Source: JAEWSN01 sp942493335
GTDB lineage: Bacteria; Bacillota; Clostridia; DSM-8532
Reading direction: 5' to 3'
NCBI GenBank assembly: GCA_942493335.1
Contig: OW818693.1
Coordinates: forward strand, 4,278,001-4,342,000
DNA: 64,000 nucleotides
Shown here piece by piece: positions 35,926 through 45,080 of the stretch. The translations under genes and the position numbers were made by a program. Below the pieces are notes generated by a model. It searched no databases. It was not told the DNA's origin and worked only from the letters and a program-made list of their open reading frames with translations. Positions within the stretch are counted from its first letter, which is position 1; the number at the start of each line of letters is the position of its first letter.

Positions 35926-36030
35926 CCGGCAATTGATTGGTATCGTTTTCGAATGCCGAATGACGATTGTATCAATTGCCGGATTCCCACCCTATGCTCC
36001 GTGTTTGTTTCCGAGCCCATATTGGTGTGG
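35926..36030. repeat. Dispersed 57-bp hairpin element with conserved flank, copy 2
   Basis: 35926-35982 has perfect ends CCGGCAATTGAT and ATCAATTGCCGG, inner arms ATCGT/ACGAT and TTCG/CGAA. The flank to about 36030 is similar to that of copy 1 at 25041-25140. It sits 150 bp upstream of the serpin gene in the same orientation as copy 1 relative to its gene. It also lies before the c-di-GMP gene on the other strand. Confidence 0.8.
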
Positions 36031-36159
36031 GGTCCTTCAGCCACCTGCTTGACCATCCACCTGCCGGGTAAATGACAGAATGAGATGAAAAATGGCCGGG
36101 GGAACCACATGGGGTTCCGAATACCCTTCCGGCAGACACCATGTTTCGAGGTGAACGGC

Positions 36160-38223
36160 ATGCCCATACGTCAGAATGTCAGGAAACTATCCGCCGAAGA
36201 GCGAATGGAATATACGACCGAACGGATTCAATCCGGTCTGAACCAGATCCGGCTTACGTTCTTTGTATCCGCCATCCTTTATGCGCTGTTCGCCTTTCTG
36301 GATCATCTGCTGATCGGCGAATATCTTCCCGCTTTCCTCGTCATTCGGTTTGCCATTGTCATCCCGCTATTGATTGTCTTCATTGCATGGACCTATCATG
36401 CTTCCTTCATCAACGTGGCCCAGCCGTTGATTGTGCTGTGCTATGTTGCAGCCGGCACCGGCATAGCATTCATGCTCATCGTGGTTCCCGACAATTTCAG
36501 CTATTACGGCGGGTTTTTCATGGTCATCTCCCTTGGATACTTTCTATCGAAACTGGACACGCGACATGCTGTTTTTGGCGGGGCTCTCAGCATGATTCTC
36601 TATCTTGCGGGGTATGCCGCCTACTACGGCACGCTTCGGCTGGAGGCCTGGCTTGTGCTGACCTTCTTCGCTGGCGCGAACCTGATCGGTGCAATCGGAA
36701 ATTCCCAGTTGGAACGCATCGGGCAGGCGAATTTCCTTCAGAAGCGGGAAATCCGGATGCAGAACGAGTTGCTGAAGAATCGTGTCAGGGAACAGCGAAC
36801 CGAACTGTTGCAGATCGAAAAGGCCATAGCCTCCACAAGCGATGCGGTTGTCATTTTCAACCCGACTGGGGAGATCACTTATCGCAACATGGCGTACGAT
36901 GAGCTGATGCAACCGCTCATATCCGTGGGTCGGGATGCTTCCCATCCGTTTGAGGAAATCATCGTGCTCGCCCTGGCTGAAGGTGCCTGGAAAGGGGAGC
37001 GGCGTGTGACCGGTCTGACAGGAGTGTCCAGAGTCCTGTCCGTCCAGGCGAATGCCGTTCAGGATGATGGCGGTCAGAATGCAGGCGTCGTCGTCACCTG
37101 CCGGGACATCACCGAGCGCAAGGATGTGGAGGAAAAGATGCGGTACCTCAGCTTCCACGACCAGCTGACCGGTCTTTTCAACCGCACCTGGTTCGACGAG
37201 GAGCTGCATCGTTTGGACAAGGCCCGCCAATTGCCGCTCAGCCTGATCATGGCGGATCTCAACGGATTGAAGCTGATCAATGACACGTATGGCCATGTTG
37301 TCGGTGACCGCTTTCTGCAACATTCGGCCGATATCCTTCGGCAGGCCTGCCGCGGAGAAGATATCATCGCGCGATGGGGTGGGGACGAATTTGTTGTCCT
37401 ACTCCCGAAAAACACATATGACGAGGCACGAAAAATCGCCGATCGGATTGTCACGGCCAGCCAGGAAGTCCTGTTTGAAGGAATACCTTTTTCCGTCGCA
37501 CTGGGTGTGGCCAGCAAGGAGGTTCCGGATGAACCGATCACCGTCGCCCTGCAGGCGGCGGAGGATCGCATGTACAAGCAAAAGCTGACCGAGAGCCGCA
37601 GTCACAAGAGTGCTGTGCTGAACGCCCTGCGAAACACGCTACAGGAGAAAAGCTGCGAAACGGACACACATGCCGGCAACATGCAGGAGGCTGCGCACTA
37701 CATCGCAGAACAGATAGGGCTCAGCAGGGATGAGCGATCCCGTCTGGATTTGGTGATCCGGTTGCATGACATTGGGAAGATCAACATGCCGGGGGAACTC
37801 CTTCGGAAAAATAGTGCGCTGACAAGCGAGGAGTGGGAAGTGATGCGGCAGCACCCTGAAATCGGCTACCGCATCGCGCGTGCGACGGATGAAGTGGCGC
37901 ATGTGGCCGAAGAGATTCTCTCTCATCACGAACGATGGGACGGGAGTGGCTATCCGCGCGGACTCAAGGGCAAGGAGATCTCCTTGCTCGCTCGCATCAC
38001 GGCGCTGGTGGATGCCTACGAGGTGATGCAGAACGGCCGTCCCTACAAGTCGGCATTGTCGGTTGCGGAGATCCGGGAAGAGCTTGTGCGGTGCGCAGGA
38101 AAACACTTTGACCCCGAACTGGTGGAAGTGTTTCTCTCCTGCCCCCTGCTTCATGTGAATGCGAACAGAGCAGCCGGTGCGGGAGAGATGTCCGAACGGA
38201 CGCAGGAACGGCAGGGGGATTGA
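36160..38223 (+). CDS. Membrane PAS-GGDEF-HD-GYP c-di-GMP enzyme
   Basis: A 687-residue sensor with an N-terminal membrane region of about six spans (residues about 35-195), a coiled coil, a PAS domain (about 220-330), GGDEF (WGGDEFVVLL near 406, intact active site) and HD-GYP. The last has RLHDIGKINMPGELL near 530 and HHERWDGSGYPRGL near 587, with both metal-binding HD and the GYP loop. Both synthesis and hydrolysis of cyclic-di-GMP look possible. The start at 36160 is chosen because GAGGTG lies 6 bases upstream; the open frame extends to 36085 without a good site. A promoter for the next gene overlaps its stop codon. Confidence 0.92.
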   Translation: MPIRQNVRKLSAEERMEYTTERIQSGLNQIRLTFFVSAILYALFAFLDHLLIGEYLPAFLVIRFAIVIPLLIVFIAWTYHASFINVAQPLIVLCYVAAGTGIAFMLIVVPDNFSYYGGFFMVISLGYFLSKLDTRHAVFGGALSMILYLAGYAAYYGTLRLEAWLVLTFFAGANLIGAIGNSQLERIGQANFLQKREIRMQNELLKNRVREQRTELLQIEKAIASTSDAVVIFNPTGEITYRNMAYDELMQPLISVGRDASHPFEEIIVLALAEGAWKGERRVTGLTGVSRVLSVQANAVQDDGGQNAGVVVTCRDITERKDVEEKMRYLSFHDQLTGLFNRTWFDEELHRLDKARQLPLSLIMADLNGLKLINDTYGHVVGDRFLQHSADILRQACRGEDIIARWGGDEFVVLLPKNTYDEARKIADRIVTASQEVLFEGIPFSVALGVASKEVPDEPITVALQAAEDRMYKQKLTESRSHKSAVLNALRNTLQEKSCETDTHAGNMQEAAHYIAEQIGLSRDERSRLDLVIRLHDIGKINMPGELLRKNSALTSEEWEVMRQHPEIGYRIARATDEVAHVAEEILSHHERWDGSGYPRGLKGKEISLLARITALVDAYEVMQNGRPYKSALSVAEIREELVRCAGKHFDPELVEVFLSCPLLHVNANRAAGAGEMSERTQERQGD

Positions 38224-38247
38224 CAATTAGGGTTCATGTCATAGAAT
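38220..38247 (+). promoter_or_regulatory. Sigma-70-type promoter upstream of the esterase gene
   Basis: TTGACA (38220-38225), 16 bp, TAGAAT (38242-38247). The -35 overlaps the stop codon of the c-di-GMP gene. Confidence 0.7.
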
Positions 38248-38256
38248 CAAGTAGAT

Positions 38257-38330
38257 GTGCCAAAAACTCGACGGAGGATGCCTCCATGGATCGAGCCATG
38301 AAATCCGGCACATCCTGTCGTTTTTGGCGC
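38257..38330 (+). promoter_or_regulatory. Inverted repeat in the leader of the esterase gene
   Basis: TGCCAAAAAC (38258-38267) followed by GACGGAGGATG pairs with CATCCTGTC and GTTTTTGGCG (38311-38330), enclosing a smaller GGAGG/CCTCC pairing. It lies directly after the predicted transcription start near 38254. The 3' arm contains five T but no U-tract after the stem. It could terminate upstream transcription or control the leader. Confidence 0.5.
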
Positions 38331-38376
38331 CGATAGGCTGGAAAGGGCTCCAAACCAAACCTGAAGGGGGAATTCC

Positions 38377-39255
38377 ATGAAGCCACTCAAGTTCACCTCC
38401 ATCCCGAACAACCCGGAACTCGTCGGCATGGCCGCCTGGACGCGGGATGTCGTCTTCTCGGTCGAAACCGGAACCGAATTGAAGTTACAGCTTCTTTCCC
38501 CGTGGGCGGCCGGAGATCCGGCTTTCGCCGACAAGCGCTGGCCCTGTGTCGTTTTCGTGCAGGGGAGTGCGTGGACTTTTCCCGATGTGGGGTATGAGCT
38601 CCCACAGCTGGGGGCGCTTGCCCGCAAAGGATATGTGGTCGCATCGGTCACACACCGGTCTTCATGGGATCATCACAAGGCACCCGCGTTCCTTGAGGAC
38701 GTGAAAGCTGCCATCCGATTCCTGCGCAAGGAGGCGGATTCCTACCGCATCGATCCGACACGGATCGGCATCTGGGGGACTTCTTCGGGCGGAAATACAG
38801 CGCTCCTCGTCGGTCTCACCGGAGATGATCCCATCTATCAGACAGCCGAACACACCGGGTATTCCGATGCCGTAAGGACGGTTGTCGAATGCTTTGGTCC
38901 TGCCGATCTGTTCGCATTGTTCTCGCGCGGCATTCCGGATACGGAACCGGATGGAAGCCCAAGCATCTTCCGGTTGCTGCTCGGGGACACACGGGAAGAA
39001 CAGGAGAAGCGACTGCGTCTGATGGACCCGGTCTCGATGGTGAAGACGGAGACGACCTATCCGCCGTTCCTCTTGTTGCATGGGGATCGGGATGAACTGG
39101 TGCCTTACGATCAGAGTGAGAAGATGGCAAGGGTCTTGTGCGAACACGATGTGGACACGGAGCTGATACGGGTTGAAGGCGCACCGCACGAGGGGAATTT
39201 CTGGAGTCAGCAGCTGTTGGACATGATTGAGGACTTTCTGATACGGACCTTGTAG
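38377..39255 (+). CDS. Alpha/beta-hydrolase, esterase/peptidase-like
   Basis: A 292-residue cytosolic hydrolase. The nucleophile elbow is GTSSGGN (Ser near residue 135), the acid is probably in LLHGDRDELVPYDQ (about 230-243), and the His in EGAPHEGNFW (near 270). The oxyanion segment VFVQGSAW replaces the usual HGG, and the fold matches Aes/BD-FAE type carboxylesterases acting on small esters or acetylated sugars. The start has GGGGG-type Shine-Dalgarno bases 6-9 before ATG. It is a monocistronic gene with its own promoter and leader hairpin; the dihydrouridine synthase gene follows 133 bp later. Confidence 0.87.
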   Translation: MKPLKFTSIPNNPELVGMAAWTRDVVFSVETGTELKLQLLSPWAAGDPAFADKRWPCVVFVQGSAWTFPDVGYELPQLGALARKGYVVASVTHRSSWDHHKAPAFLEDVKAAIRFLRKEADSYRIDPTRIGIWGTSSGGNTALLVGLTGDDPIYQTAEHTGYSDAVRTVVECFGPADLFALFSRGIPDTEPDGSPSIFRLLLGDTREEQEKRLRLMDPVSMVKTETTYPPFLLLHGDRDELVPYDQSEKMARVLCEHDVDTELIRVEGAPHEGNFWSQQLLDMIEDFLIRTL

Positions 39256-39388
39256 GCATGCAGCTGAAGCGGAACCGAAGCGAAACACAGAACCGGGGAC
39301 GGCTTGAAGCGATAGCGAAACCTGCAGCTGAACCTGAAACTTTTCAATGATCTACCCGAATTCCTTATCATGAAGGAGTCACCTGAGC

Positions 39389-40366
39389 ATGCGCTTTTAT
39401 TTCGCACCCATGGAAGGCCTGACCGGCCATGTCTACCGGAAAAATCATCATGCCTTCTATGGGCGCGTTGACAAATACTTCTCTCCCTTTCTCTCCGCCA
39501 CAAGCCGGGAGGCTTTCAAGCCGCGGGAACAACAGGACATCCTGCCGGAAAACAATCGTGATATCGCGTTGGTTCCCCAGTTGATGACGAACAATCCGGT
39601 CGATTTCATCCATGCGTCGGAACGGATCCGGAGTCTGGGCTATGACGAGATCAATCTCAATCTGGGGTGTCCTTCGGGCACGGTTGTCGCGAAGAACAAG
39701 GGAGCGGGTTTCCTGGCGCTGAAAGAAGAACTGGAAGCCTTTCTCGAGGCGATCTTTTCAGCCGGCGTCACGCGGATTTCCGTCAAGACGCGCATCGGAA
39801 AGGATCATCCTGAGGAATTTGCCGCACTTCTCGCCCTATACAACCAATACCCGATGACTGAACTCATCATCCATCCCCGAACCCAACGGGACCAATACGG
39901 AAACAAGCCGAACCTCGATGTGTTCCGCGAGACGGTGGCCGGAGCCAGGATGCCGGTCTGCTACAACGGGGACCTCTTTTGCCGGGCTGATTATGAGGCA
40001 TTCGTGGCGGCTTTTCCCACTGTGGGGGCTGTCATGCTCGGCCGGGGTCTTGTGACGCATCCCGGTCTGATTAATGCCATCACAAACGGGACGCCGCTCG
40101 GGAAAGAGCGGCTGATGGCGTTTCATGATCAACTGTATGCAGATTACAGGGCTGCGATTCCCGGTGAGCGGAATGTCCTGTTCCGGATGAAGGAGTTGTG
40201 GACCTACATGCTGGATCTGTTTCCAGATCACGCAAAGCATGCAAAAAGCATCCGCAAGGCGGAGCGCCTGGTTGACTATGAAGCAGCTGTGGCTGCTCTG
40301 TTTCGGGACCGGGAGCCTGTCGGGTATCGGGGTAGCATTATTGTGCCTCTGGATGAGGCGTATTGA
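39389..40366 (+). CDS. tRNA-dihydrouridine synthase family flavoprotein
   Basis: A 325-residue TIM-barrel FMN enzyme that reduces uridine in the tRNA D-loop. It begins with the FMN-binding strand FYFAPMEGLTGHVYR, has INLNLGCPSGTVVAKNKGAGFL (catalytic Cys at about residue 93), SVKTRIG, and the HPRTQRDQYG and MLGRGLVTHP segments. Those last two bind FMN phosphate and are typical of Dus proteins. The C-terminal helical domain is short, as in many Bacillota homologues outside DusA/B/C. The AAGGAG site at 39373-39378 is 10 bases from the ATG. It lies convergent with the AraC gene. Confidence 0.92.
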   Translation: MRFYFAPMEGLTGHVYRKNHHAFYGRVDKYFSPFLSATSREAFKPREQQDILPENNRDIALVPQLMTNNPVDFIHASERIRSLGYDEINLNLGCPSGTVVAKNKGAGFLALKEELEAFLEAIFSAGVTRISVKTRIGKDHPEEFAALLALYNQYPMTELIIHPRTQRDQYGNKPNLDVFRETVAGARMPVCYNGDLFCRADYEAFVAAFPTVGAVMLGRGLVTHPGLINAITNGTPLGKERLMAFHDQLYADYRAAIPGERNVLFRMKELWTYMLDLFPDHAKHAKSIRKAERLVDYEAAVAALFRDREPVGYRGSIIVPLDEAY

Positions 40367-40478
40367 GGTGGAATGAGGGGGGAGCGGTCCGCTGGCATGC
40401 ATTCGTCGTGCTCCGGGAAGCGGGCTGTGAGGCCTTCCGTGTCTGTTGAGACCAGTTGATGCAAAACGGTCTCACGGG

Positions 40479-41288
40479 CTACTCCGCCTGCCGCTTGCGG
40501 TATTGCAGGGGAGAGAAACCCGTCTCCGCCTTGAAGCACCCGGAAAAGTACTGGGCATCCGCAAAAGAGAGCCTTTGCGCAATTTCCCCCACACTCAGCT
40601 GGGTGTTGGAAAGAAACTGTCTGGCACTTTCTATTTTCTTCTGCCGAAGATATCGGTACGGGGTGATGCCATACGCTTCGCGAAACAGCTGGATGAGCCT
40701 GTTCCGGGAGTATCCGTACTGTGTGCCGAGTTGTCCGAGTGAAACGGATGCCTCGACATTCAGGTCCAGCCACTCTTTCAGTCGTTCGGCCACCGTGCTT
40801 TTTTGTTGTTCCCGATCCCGCCTGATGTGCATGCAGATCTTCAGCAGCAGTTCTGAAACCCTTTCCACCACATCGTCATAGCCGGTGCCCGGCGTATTGG
40901 CATACCGGAACATTTCCTGCAGGTAAGGCAGGATGTTGCAGTTTTCCACCAGCGGACAATCGGGTTCCAGATACAGATCAAACAAGGCTTCCGCCAAGGG
41001 GCCGTTGAAGGCAACCCAGATTTTCACCCAGGGATTCGTTGCATCCGCCCAGTACTGGTGATCACTGTTCCGGGTCAGGATATAGACATCGTTTTTCCCG
41101 GGGTGACAGGTTTTCCCGTTCTCGACAAGCGTGCCTTCCCCTTCAAGAATGTACTCGAACGACAGGAAGTTTTCTCCGCTGCGACTGATTCGATAGGTCT
41201 TGTCGCAGAAGGATTCACCGATCATCAGAACGTTCAGCGGCCGGGATGCGTCCTGATGCTGCCAGTAGGCTTGAATATTCTCCTTCAT
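40479..41288 (-). CDS. AraC-family transcriptional regulator
   Basis: A 269-residue regulator. The N-terminus is a cupin-like sugar-sensing domain (about residues 20-150; LSFEYILEGEGTLVENGK, NDVYILTRNSDHQYW). The C-terminus has the two helix-turn-helix motifs of AraC (SLGQLGTQYGYSRNRLIQLFREAYGITP and SVGEIAQRLSFADAQYFSGCFK). It is divergent from the glutaminase-A-like gene at 41502, the usual arrangement for a local activator. The start at 41288 lies 9 bases after GTGAGG; the longest frame uses a GTG five codons upstream. The shared 213-bp region has no palindrome that stands out. Confidence 0.92.
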   Translation of the reverse strand: MKENIQAYWQHQDASRPLNVLMIGESFCDKTYRISRSGENFLSFEYILEGEGTLVENGKTCHPGKNDVYILTRNSDHQYWADATNPWVKIWVAFNGPLAEALFDLYLEPDCPLVENCNILPYLQEMFRYANTPGTGYDDVVERVSELLLKICMHIRRDREQQKSTVAERLKEWLDLNVEASVSLGQLGTQYGYSRNRLIQLFREAYGITPYRYLRQKKIESARQFLSNTQLSVGEIAQRLSFADAQYFSGCFKAETGFSPLQYRKRQAE

Positions 41289-41501
41289 GGTGACAATCCT
41301 CACTTTTGCGGTGATAAATCAGATGGTTTGCCCGTTGATCGTATGATAGTTTCTATTTGTGTGCGATGCAACCCTGTATTTTCATGCCCGGCTTCAGGTT
41401 GGCACGACACACAGGACAATCCATGAATCGGCAGATCGGCCCATCAGGGCCAGGAAGATCGGGATCGGACCCGGGCTTAGGATCCCCATGAGGATGAAGA
41501 G

Positions 41502-43430
41502 ATGAAATTACGTGCACCGGCAGTTCCCCTTGTTGCCATCGATCCTTATTTCAGTGTCTGGTCCATGGCGGACCAGCTCAATACGGAAGACACGAAGCAT
41601 TGGACAGGCAAGCCGTATCGTTTGACAGGTTCGCTGGAGATCGACGGCGTCCGTCATGGATTCATGGGAACGCCTGTCGGGAATGAGCCATCCATGAAAC
41701 AGGTTGCGCTGACCCTGGATGCCTGCAGCACCCGCTATCGGTTTGAAGCGGCCGGTGTCTCGCTTGAGGCGACCTTTACGTCTCCCTTGCTGCTGGATGA
41801 TCTGATGGTGGCTTCCAGACCTGCGTCGTATCTGGCATTGAAAGTGACTTCAACGGACGGGAAGGTGCATGCCGCCAAAGCCCGTATTGTGGCCAACGAT
41901 GAGCTTTGCTTGAATTTCAAGGGTGAATTTCCCATCGAATACAAGGCGGTCGCACTTGAAGGCATTGCCTGCGGTCGGGTCGGCAGTGTTTACCAGAAGC
42001 CGTTTCTGAAGGAAGGCGACGATGTCCGCATCGACTGGGGTTACCTGTATGCGGCAACGAATGCGCCGGGCGGGACCGTATCCGCGGTGTCCTACCCCTT
42101 CGACTATGGCATCGCAAGCAACGATCTGGAACTTGGCGCGTCACTGGATACTGCCTCGACATCGGAAGGCCTGTTTGTCCTGGCCTATGACGATGTTCGT
42201 TCCCTCGAGTATTTTGGAACACCCGTGGATGCGTATTGGCGCAAGAACGGAGATACCATCGAGACGGTGATATGCAAGGCGTTCGCAGAATATGCGTCTC
42301 TCAAAGCCCGTTGCGACGCCTTCTCGGCGAAACTTCGGGAAGAAGCGGTTGCCTGCGGCTCCGAAAAATACGCGGAACTCCTGTCCCTTTCCTACCGCCA
42401 GATCATCGCCGCCCACAAACTCTGCACCGATCCGGACGGGAAGATCCTGTTCGTCTCCAAGGAGTGCTACAGTGGCGGCTTTGCCGCCACCGTCGATGTG
42501 AGTTATCCGTCGATTCCGCTGTTCCTGCTGTACAATCCGGAGTTGATCAAGGGCATGCTGCGTCCCATTTTCAAGTATGCATCCTCCGGCATCTGGTTCT
42601 ATGATTTTGCGCCGCACGATTGCGGCAATTATCCGCGCGTCAACGGCCAGACCTACAGCCATGGCACCTGCCCCAACTGGCAGATGCCTGTCGAGGAATG
42701 CGGCAACATGCTTGTCATGACCACCGCAGCTGCGGTCGTCCAGAAGGATGCCTCCTTTGCGGAGGAAAACTGGAAGCTGCTTGAAACCTGGTGCGGCTAC
42801 CTGATCCGCGAAGGCCTCGATCCGAAAAACCAGCTTTGCACCGACGACTTCGCCGGTCACCTTGCCCACAACTGCAACCTCGCCATCAAGAGCATCATGG
42901 GCATTGCGTCATTCTCCGTCCTGTGCGGAATGACCGGCCGTACGGAGAAGGCGGAAGAGCTGCTCGCCCTGGCCCGCGGCATGGCAAAGACCTGGGTGGC
43001 GAACGCTTCAAATGGCGACGGAACCTTCCGTCTTGCCTTTGATCGGCCCGACACCTACAGCATCAAGTACAACGCGGTCTGGGACATGCTTTATGAAACG
43101 GGCATCTTCCCGGAAGGCACATTCGACAGCGAAATCGAATCGTATGTCGCCCGCCGCAGCAATGCGTACGGCATGCCGCTGGACAACCGCGCCGACTACA
43201 CGAAGTCGGACTGGGTGCTGTGGGGCGCCACCATGGCGAAAGATCCCGCCACCTTCGACGCGATGGCCGCTGCCATGTGGAAAGCCTATGACGAATCCGA
43301 AAGCCGTGTGCCCATGACCGACTGGTTTGACACGAAAACCGCCAAACAGTGTGGATTCCAGAATCGCACGGTGCAGGGCGGACTGTTCATCCGACTGGTA
43401 GCGGAAAAGGGAGTTTGCCGGGTGGGCTGA
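41502..43430 (+). CDS. Glutaminase-A-like protein (DUF5127/DUF4965/DUF1793)
   Basis: A 642-residue cytosolic protein. It starts with the DUF5127-like PAVPLVAIDPYFSVWS, contains the hallmark KECYSGGFAATVDVSYPSIPLFLLYNPEL (about residues 323-351), then GIWFYDFAPHDCG and GQTYSHGTCPNWQMPVEECGNM, and ends with an alpha/alpha-barrel part. Fungal homologues are called glutaminase A, but many bacterial members lie in carbohydrate loci and may be glycosidases. No signal peptide is present, so an imported substrate is expected. It is divergent from an AraC regulator and closed by a hairpin at 43520-43557. Confidence 0.85.
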   Translation: MKLRAPAVPLVAIDPYFSVWSMADQLNTEDTKHWTGKPYRLTGSLEIDGVRHGFMGTPVGNEPSMKQVALTLDACSTRYRFEAAGVSLEATFTSPLLLDDLMVASRPASYLALKVTSTDGKVHAAKARIVANDELCLNFKGEFPIEYKAVALEGIACGRVGSVYQKPFLKEGDDVRIDWGYLYAATNAPGGTVSAVSYPFDYGIASNDLELGASLDTASTSEGLFVLAYDDVRSLEYFGTPVDAYWRKNGDTIETVICKAFAEYASLKARCDAFSAKLREEAVACGSEKYAELLSLSYRQIIAAHKLCTDPDGKILFVSKECYSGGFAATVDVSYPSIPLFLLYNPELIKGMLRPIFKYASSGIWFYDFAPHDCGNYPRVNGQTYSHGTCPNWQMPVEECGNMLVMTTAAAVVQKDASFAEENWKLLETWCGYLIREGLDPKNQLCTDDFAGHLAHNCNLAIKSIMGIASFSVLCGMTGRTEKAEELLALARGMAKTWVANASNGDGTFRLAFDRPDTYSIKYNAVWDMLYETGIFPEGTFDSEIESYVARRSNAYGMPLDNRADYTKSDWVLWGATMAKDPATFDAMAAAMWKAYDESESRVPMTDWFDTKTAKQCGFQNRTVQGGLFIRLVAEKGVCRVG

Positions 43431-43519
43431 GATGTGGGAATCTGTCAAACACTGCTGATCGGACAGGCCAGGCATGATGCATGTCGGCGATGAAAACAGG
43501 CAACTGAATCGAAACGGAA

Positions 43520-43557
43520 GAGGACGGCGCTGTCCCTGTACGGGGTGCGCCGTCCTC
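43520..43557 (+). terminator. GC-rich hairpin after the glutaminase-A-like gene
   Basis: GAGGACGGCGC (43520-43530) pairs with GCGCCGTCCTC (43547-43557) through an 11-bp stem, with CCC/GGG extension in the loop. There is no U-tract, so it may be a transcript-end stabiliser rather than a strict intrinsic terminator. Confidence 0.6.
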
Positions 43558-43595
43558 ATTCCATGCAAGGGCTTTTCGGCAATCCTCCAGGCACA

Positions 43596-43624
43596 TTGAC
43601 GCGTCCTGTCACGGAAGGTATGAT
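43596..43624 (+). promoter_or_regulatory. Sigma-70-type promoter of the MFS gene
   Basis: TTGACG (43596-43601), 17 bp, TATGAT (43619-43624). The start near 43631 leaves a leader of about 100 bases that contains the 27-bp tandem repeat. Confidence 0.72.
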
Positions 43625-43661
43625 TTATTTCTGTCCATTCATGCCGAAGTGAGAGCGGTGC

Positions 43662-43715
43662 CATCGAGATACCGGCAGAATGCGACGTCATCGTGATACC
43701 GACAGAATGCGACAT
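43662..43715 (+). repeat. Two 27-bp tandem repeats in the leader of the MFS gene
   Basis: Units at 43662-43688 and 43689-43715 differ at only three or four positions; both contain AGAATGCGACnT. They end 15 bases before the start codon, so the second unit abuts the ribosome binding site. Confidence 0.8.
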
Positions 43716-43730
43716 CAAAGGATGGTCCCC

Positions 43731-45029
43731 ATGCAGACGAAGGCACAGCTCTATCGACGCAACTACATGCTGCTCATGCTCGAAGGGGCCTGTTTCATGG
43801 GCGGCCTTGGCTTTTTCAGCGCGAACACAGTCATCCCCGTCTTCATCGACCATATGACGGGAAGCAAGATCCTGGTCGGGGTCACCATCAGCATCGGCAG
43901 CTTCCTGACCTATTTCACGCGATTGCTCATCGGGCCCTTTGTGGACCATTTGCGCAACCATGCCCGGTATACGGCAATTGTCATGTTCCTGAGCCGTCCG
44001 ATCACCCTTTTGCCCGGTATCCTGCTCCTGTTGGGATTCCAGACGGCGGCCCTCGTCGCCCTGATGATCGCGTACTGGTTCCTGTGGGCGTGCGACGGTC
44101 TGGTGGTTCCGACATGGTCCGAGGTGCTGGCAACCACCGTGGACGAAAACCGGCATGGTCGTCTGCTCGGTACCCAGCAACTGTTCGGCGGATTCATGTC
44201 CATCGGGGCCGGGCTGCTCATCAACCGGCTTCTTGCGTCGCCTTCCGACGACATGAGTCGTTCCTTTGCCTCGATCTTCCTGATCGGCGGTGTGCTGATG
44301 GTCATCTCCTGCATGCTGATGGCCCTGGCGGAAGGCGCTCCACATGAGCCGAAGAAGGGGAAGGTGGACCTTTGGGGCTATTACAAAGGCTTACCCCGCT
44401 ACTTTTTCACGGAAAAGGACAATAGCCGGGTACTCATCCTTCAGCTCATCCTTTCATTCGGACTGATGTGTCTGCCGTTCCTGATCCTTTTTGTCGGGGA
44501 TACGGCGGGACTGCCTGCGGGAAGCGAAGCGACCTTTATTCTGGTGCAAACAATCGGACTGCCCATTGGCGGTTGGATGTGGGGCCAGGTCTGCGATCGC
44601 ATCAGTGTGACGGCAGGGCTCAAGCTGGCCGCACTCAACGTGCTGCTTGTCGCCCTATTGCCCCTGCTGGCCGCATGGTTTGCCGGCAGCATCCCCGTGC
44701 TGTTCCTTGGCCTGATGGGTGTGACAATGCTGCTGGCCGGCATCAGCGGCGGCATCTGGACCATGAGTTTCCTGTATACCGTCCAGTCGGTTCGGCCGAA
44801 GTCACGTCCAAGCTGCATGGTGCTGGGCAGTCTGATCGCCATGCCGGCTACCTTCTCCAGCGCATTGGCCGGTTTCCTTGCGGAGCGGTACGGATATCCG
44901 ACCTTGTTCGTGCTGTCGGCGGTTTTGGCGTTTGTTGCGTTTGTGATGTCCTTCACGGTCCGACCGGTATCGGTGGTGGTGGCGGAACGGGAATCAGACG
45001 GGAAAAGCGAGGCGTCTCCGGAATTATGA
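43731..45029 (+). CDS. MFS transporter
   Basis: A 432-residue membrane protein with twelve hydrophobic segments in two six-helix halves separated by a cytosolic loop (about residues 205-225, KKGKVDLWGYYKGLPRYFF). The N-terminus has charged residues (MQTKAQLYRRNYM) before span 1. No drug- or sugar-specific signature is recognised. The start at 43731 has AAGGA 8 bases upstream; the frame could begin earlier at 43680, inside the tandem repeats, but that is unlikely. Coupling with the preceding glutaminase-A-like gene is limited because a hairpin and its own promoter intervene. Confidence 0.85.
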   Translation: MQTKAQLYRRNYMLLMLEGACFMGGLGFFSANTVIPVFIDHMTGSKILVGVTISIGSFLTYFTRLLIGPFVDHLRNHARYTAIVMFLSRPITLLPGILLLLGFQTAALVALMIAYWFLWACDGLVVPTWSEVLATTVDENRHGRLLGTQQLFGGFMSIGAGLLINRLLASPSDDMSRSFASIFLIGGVLMVISCMLMALAEGAPHEPKKGKVDLWGYYKGLPRYFFTEKDNSRVLILQLILSFGLMCLPFLILFVGDTAGLPAGSEATFILVQTIGLPIGGWMWGQVCDRISVTAGLKLAALNVLLVALLPLLAAWFAGSIPVLFLGLMGVTMLLAGISGGIWTMSFLYTVQSVRPKSRPSCMVLGSLIAMPATFSSALAGFLAERYGYPTLFVLSAVLAFVAFVMSFTVRPVSVVVAERESDGKSEASPEL

Positions 45030-45080
45030 GGAGGAAGACGAAAAGGCGTATGGAGCCGAAGCGATGGAACAGAGCCCGGA

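Noticed and set aside
36085..36159. An earlier start for the c-di-GMP enzyme
   Set aside because: ATG 36085 has no ribosome binding site, whereas 36160 has GAGGTG at the right distance.
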